64,000 bases of DNA. It comes from Vitellaria paradoxa (Eukaryota; Streptophyta; Magnoliopsida; Ericales; Sapotaceae). Shown piece by piece: positions 60,960 through 64,000 of this stretch (its first letter is position 1; each line of letters begins with the position of its first letter). Location of the stretch: NCBI GenBank assembly GCA_019916065.1, contig CM034233.1:6578516-6642515 (forward strand), in the 5' to 3' direction. The notes under the pieces were generated by a model. The model saw only the letters and a list, made by a program, of their open reading frames with translations. It made no database searches and had not been told where the DNA came from. Position numbers and translations under genes: made by a program.

Positions 60960-63900
60960 CATCAAAAGTTAATATTTTTTTGCTAAAAATTTTACAACCA
61001 AACGCTCCCTTTAATACATGATATGTTTTCACTATTCCTTGATAAGTGCTCCGGAAACCTTTAACAAATGCCTATGTTATTTGCTCGGTTAATGTTAATG
61101 CTTTAAAAATTGCCGGAACGATATTTTGGGTCCAAACATAGACCCAGGACAACAATAGTAGTCTTTCATTTTTACTTCTATTTATAAACGTACCTATTTA
61201 TATATTAATTAATATTATCTATTTATGTTAAGTAAAAGTAAGACAATAAATAACATTAATTGTTTTAAATTATGCAACAATTTTATTTCTAATACTAATT
61301 ATATAAGATTTATTATTTTTTTCTCTCTCCCTCCTCTTGGTATATTATTTATTATTCAAATAAAAACTTTTGTGGATCGAATTTGATTGAAGAAAAAATG
61401 ATTGAAAGTTATGAGAAAAATAGTAGAAGGCGAGTAAGAGTTTATAGTCATTTGGAATGCTAATTTTTGATTAAAAAAAGTAAATTTTAAACCATTGGGT
61501 ATTTAGTGTGTTTTTCAAAAATTGTGAAACAAGTTAATGAAAATTTAAAAAAATTGATAAAAGTTAGAGGAGGTTAGTAAAAATAAAAAAATTAAAAAAT
61601 TTTAATGTGAAAATTTTTGGTAAAATGGAAGTTTTTATTTTGGTCAAATTTAATAATCAGAACACATTCCTAGTGGACAATTTCGTAAAATAAGATTGTG
61701 ATATGACTTCAAGAGATGTCGTGTTGGGAAAAAACTCAAAAAGCAAATATCATTCATAATCAGAGAGTTCTTGCACGCATACTACCGGGAAGCCAAGCCC
61801 CACCATTGGACTTGTTTTTGGGGATAAATAGAAGGGGTGTTTAATTGTTTAAAATTAATTTAAATTTATTAATTTTTTATATTTTTTAATTAAATTTTAT
61901 CATATATAACTTTTATATTAAATTTTTATATTTTTACTATAATTTTAACCAAACTTTTATTAACTAAACGCTAAAAGAGGGGTAACCTTAAAATGGATGG
62001 CCCTTTCAGATCAGCAGTTGCATATCATTATTAATGGAGCCCAGGCGGCCCAACAACATGGACATAACCTGATGTGGTTTGACCGAATCTGATCCAGTCA
62101 AACTTGATTGCAAAAAGTACCCACCGTTGTATCCCATCAATCACAATTCACCTCTCTTCTTCTTTCAATTTTTATTTATTTATTTAACAAAATATTGACA
62201 TTAGTCTACAAGTAGTAACTAGTCTTTCTTTTTATGTTCAGTTGGTGTTTGGAGTGGCAAATTTTAGTAAAAAATAAAAAATAGGTTAATTTTAAATTAT
62301 TAAGCATTTGATAGGTTTCTCGAAAAGTGTAAAATAATTGGTAAAAATTAAATTTTTTTTTTGTAAAATTTGATAAAAGTTAGATAAAACTTAAATAGTT
62401 AGTATTGACAAAGTTAGTAAAAATTAGAAATTAAAAAAAATTTTAAAAATTTATGGGGCTCCAAATGTACCCTCGGTAATAGCACTATAAAAGGGGATAG
62501 AAAGATCAATAATAGATTGGGATGGTCAAGACACCCAATTTAATTGATGGATGGGGGGCAACAAAGTCAAAAACTTCACGTCTACTCTGCGTTTTCCATG
62601 GTGAGTGGTACCCAAAGCTTTGCCATTTTCGACAAAAAGGTCAAGGTTTTGTTTAGCAATGGTTGCTGGTAGTTAGGAACTATTAGTTATTAGTTTTTTA
62701 TTTATTTTTTAAATAATTAAAGTTATCTTCTCATAGTTAATATTTTTTTTTTAAATATTGAAGGATAAAAATGTTAAATTAACAAAAAAATAAAAAAAAA
62801 AGTTAGTTATTAAAAAGTTTACTTTTTTTCCTTTCACGAAATAAAGAAAAAAAAAAAAAAAACTTTTCTTACTTCCTAAACTAAACCTAAATATATATTG
62901 TCCATGCTGTGGATCGAAACTGTGCATTGAATGTGAAATTTTCACCAAACATCATTCTCGATAATTAAGTTCTGCTGCCTGTTAAGCTCCACTAATTTCT
63001 TTTTTTTTTTTTTTCCACCGATCCATTCAGGCAGGAGATATACAATGACTTCAAACATTCAAAAGTATGTTTTTTTGGGTCAAATTTTACGTTGAATCAT
63101 GCTTCTTGTCGTCTTATTCTATTTTTACATCTCACTGCCAAACATAAAAAAAGAAAAATATTTCTTCTCCCTCAGTTTTTTTCCCTTCTACTTCTTGAAA
63201 AGTTGAGAAGTGAAGTTATAGTCAGTATTCATGGAAATCAGTTTATTGACACGATTTCACAAAATGAGAAATACTCAAAAGTGTTCTCTTTTTATATATT
63301 AGTAATAATTATATTTAATCTCATATATTCTTTCATTATATTAGTTGTATTCATCTATTTATCCTTAATCAAAATGTAAAGTTGTATTTGCATTTATGGA
63401 ATTAAAATCAAAGAGTTTGATGGTAAATTTGAAAAAAGCATAGTTGTAAAGTTTTAGTATATCACTTTACATGTATCGCTATTAAAATATCTTTATAAAG
63501 ATTATGGATTTCTACTCAATATGATTAGCATATCATTTAAAAAAATTATAAAATTCAAGTTACAATTAACATATTAATATTATTAACATAACTAATTTAT
63601 CATTTTTTATATTTTATAAAAAATAATTACAAAATATAGGATAGAAAATTCTTTGTATAAAGTTAGATAAGGAAAGAAAATAATTCTATTTTTCATTCTT
63701 GATTTTACAAGGGTTAGAATGCAAATATTACAACAGCCGTAACAGCAACAACAATAACAATAATAATATTAATAAAATTTGAAGTCAAAATATCAATACA
63801 AATATTGATAAGGAACACAAACAGGTCCTGCTTGAAAGTCTAGTTTTTGATAATTTTTAGTAATTTTTTTTGTAAAAGTTAATAGGTGAAACTTTTTGTA

Positions 63901-64000
63901 TGTTTAGTATAACAAATAGAAATTTTTAGTATTCTTTGGTAACTTTTGGGTGTTTTGTAAAATAAATAGAAATTTTTAGTAATTAGGGTAATTTTTAAGT
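60960..64000. other. AT-rich intergenic DNA to the right window edge
   Basis: No supported gene on either strand. Open frames (for example 63092-63379, 95 aa) are rich in low-complexity hydrophobic residues and lack motifs. The last 170 bp hold the reiterated AATTTTTAGTAATT words also present at 49.4 and 60.5 kb. Confidence 0.6.

Noticed and set aside
63092..63379. 95-aa open frame near the right edge
   Set aside because: Hydrophobic low-complexity translation of AT-rich DNA, no domain, no promoter signals.
1..64000. CRISPR arrays, rRNA genes, bacterial operons
   Set aside because: No regularly spaced identical repeats with unique spacers, no rRNA-like sequence and no bacterial-type gene organisation. 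The only regular array (56.9 kb) has diverged units without spacers.

Overview
The window is nuclear DNA of a flowering plant, most likely a eudicot. It is AT-rich, its genes carry GT-AG introns, and the three recognisable genes belong to land-plant families (XRN2/3 exoribonuclease, SAUR, filament-like plant protein). It also carries plastid-derived DNA and many short inverted-repeat transposons. The species cannot be named from the sequence alone.

Layout. Positions 1 to about 11.2 kb hold the 5' part of an XRN2/XRN3-type nuclear exoribonuclease on the minus strand. Thirteen coding exons (598 codons) are in view and the C-terminal part lies beyond position 1. From 11.4 to 21.6 kb lies intergenic DNA with MITEs, a tRNA-derived SINE with an 18-bp target duplication, and a possible decayed multi-exon gene near 15.2-16.6 kb. 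A single-exon SAUR50-like gene is at 22,017-22,328 (+). From 22.3 to 31 kb there are many (AT)n tracts, several MITEs, a near-perfect 53-bp-arm hairpin and a possible retrotransposon LTR. From 31.1 to about 38.9 kb (minus) lies a complete filament-like plant protein gene of five coding exons (1,062 aa) with a 1.5-kb intron in its 5' leader. From 39 to 64 kb I recognise no protein-coding gene. That part holds extremely AT-rich DNA, two roughly 1.0-1.2-kb elements with inverted ends, more MITEs, an LTR fragment, a GC-rich minisatellite-bearing segment with an snRNA-type promoter, and a nuclear insertion of plastid DNA (trnT relic plus psbD light-responsive promoter). Directly beside the plastid insertion is a six-unit, 34-bp array in which each unit carries an ACGT-core (G-box/ABRE-like) site.

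The three genes show no functional operon-like link, as expected for a plant chromosome: RNA decay in the nucleus (XRN), auxin-linked growth control (SAUR), and a coiled-coil cytoskeleton/vesicle-tethering type protein (FPP). The most unusual signals are the 34-bp G-box array next to the plastid insertion, the 190-bp tandem repeat in an XRN intron that copied a splice-donor junction, the long hairpin at 23.2 kb, and the snRNA-like promoter at 55.1 kb. Protein identities rest on motif recognition and family knowledge; no database search was run.
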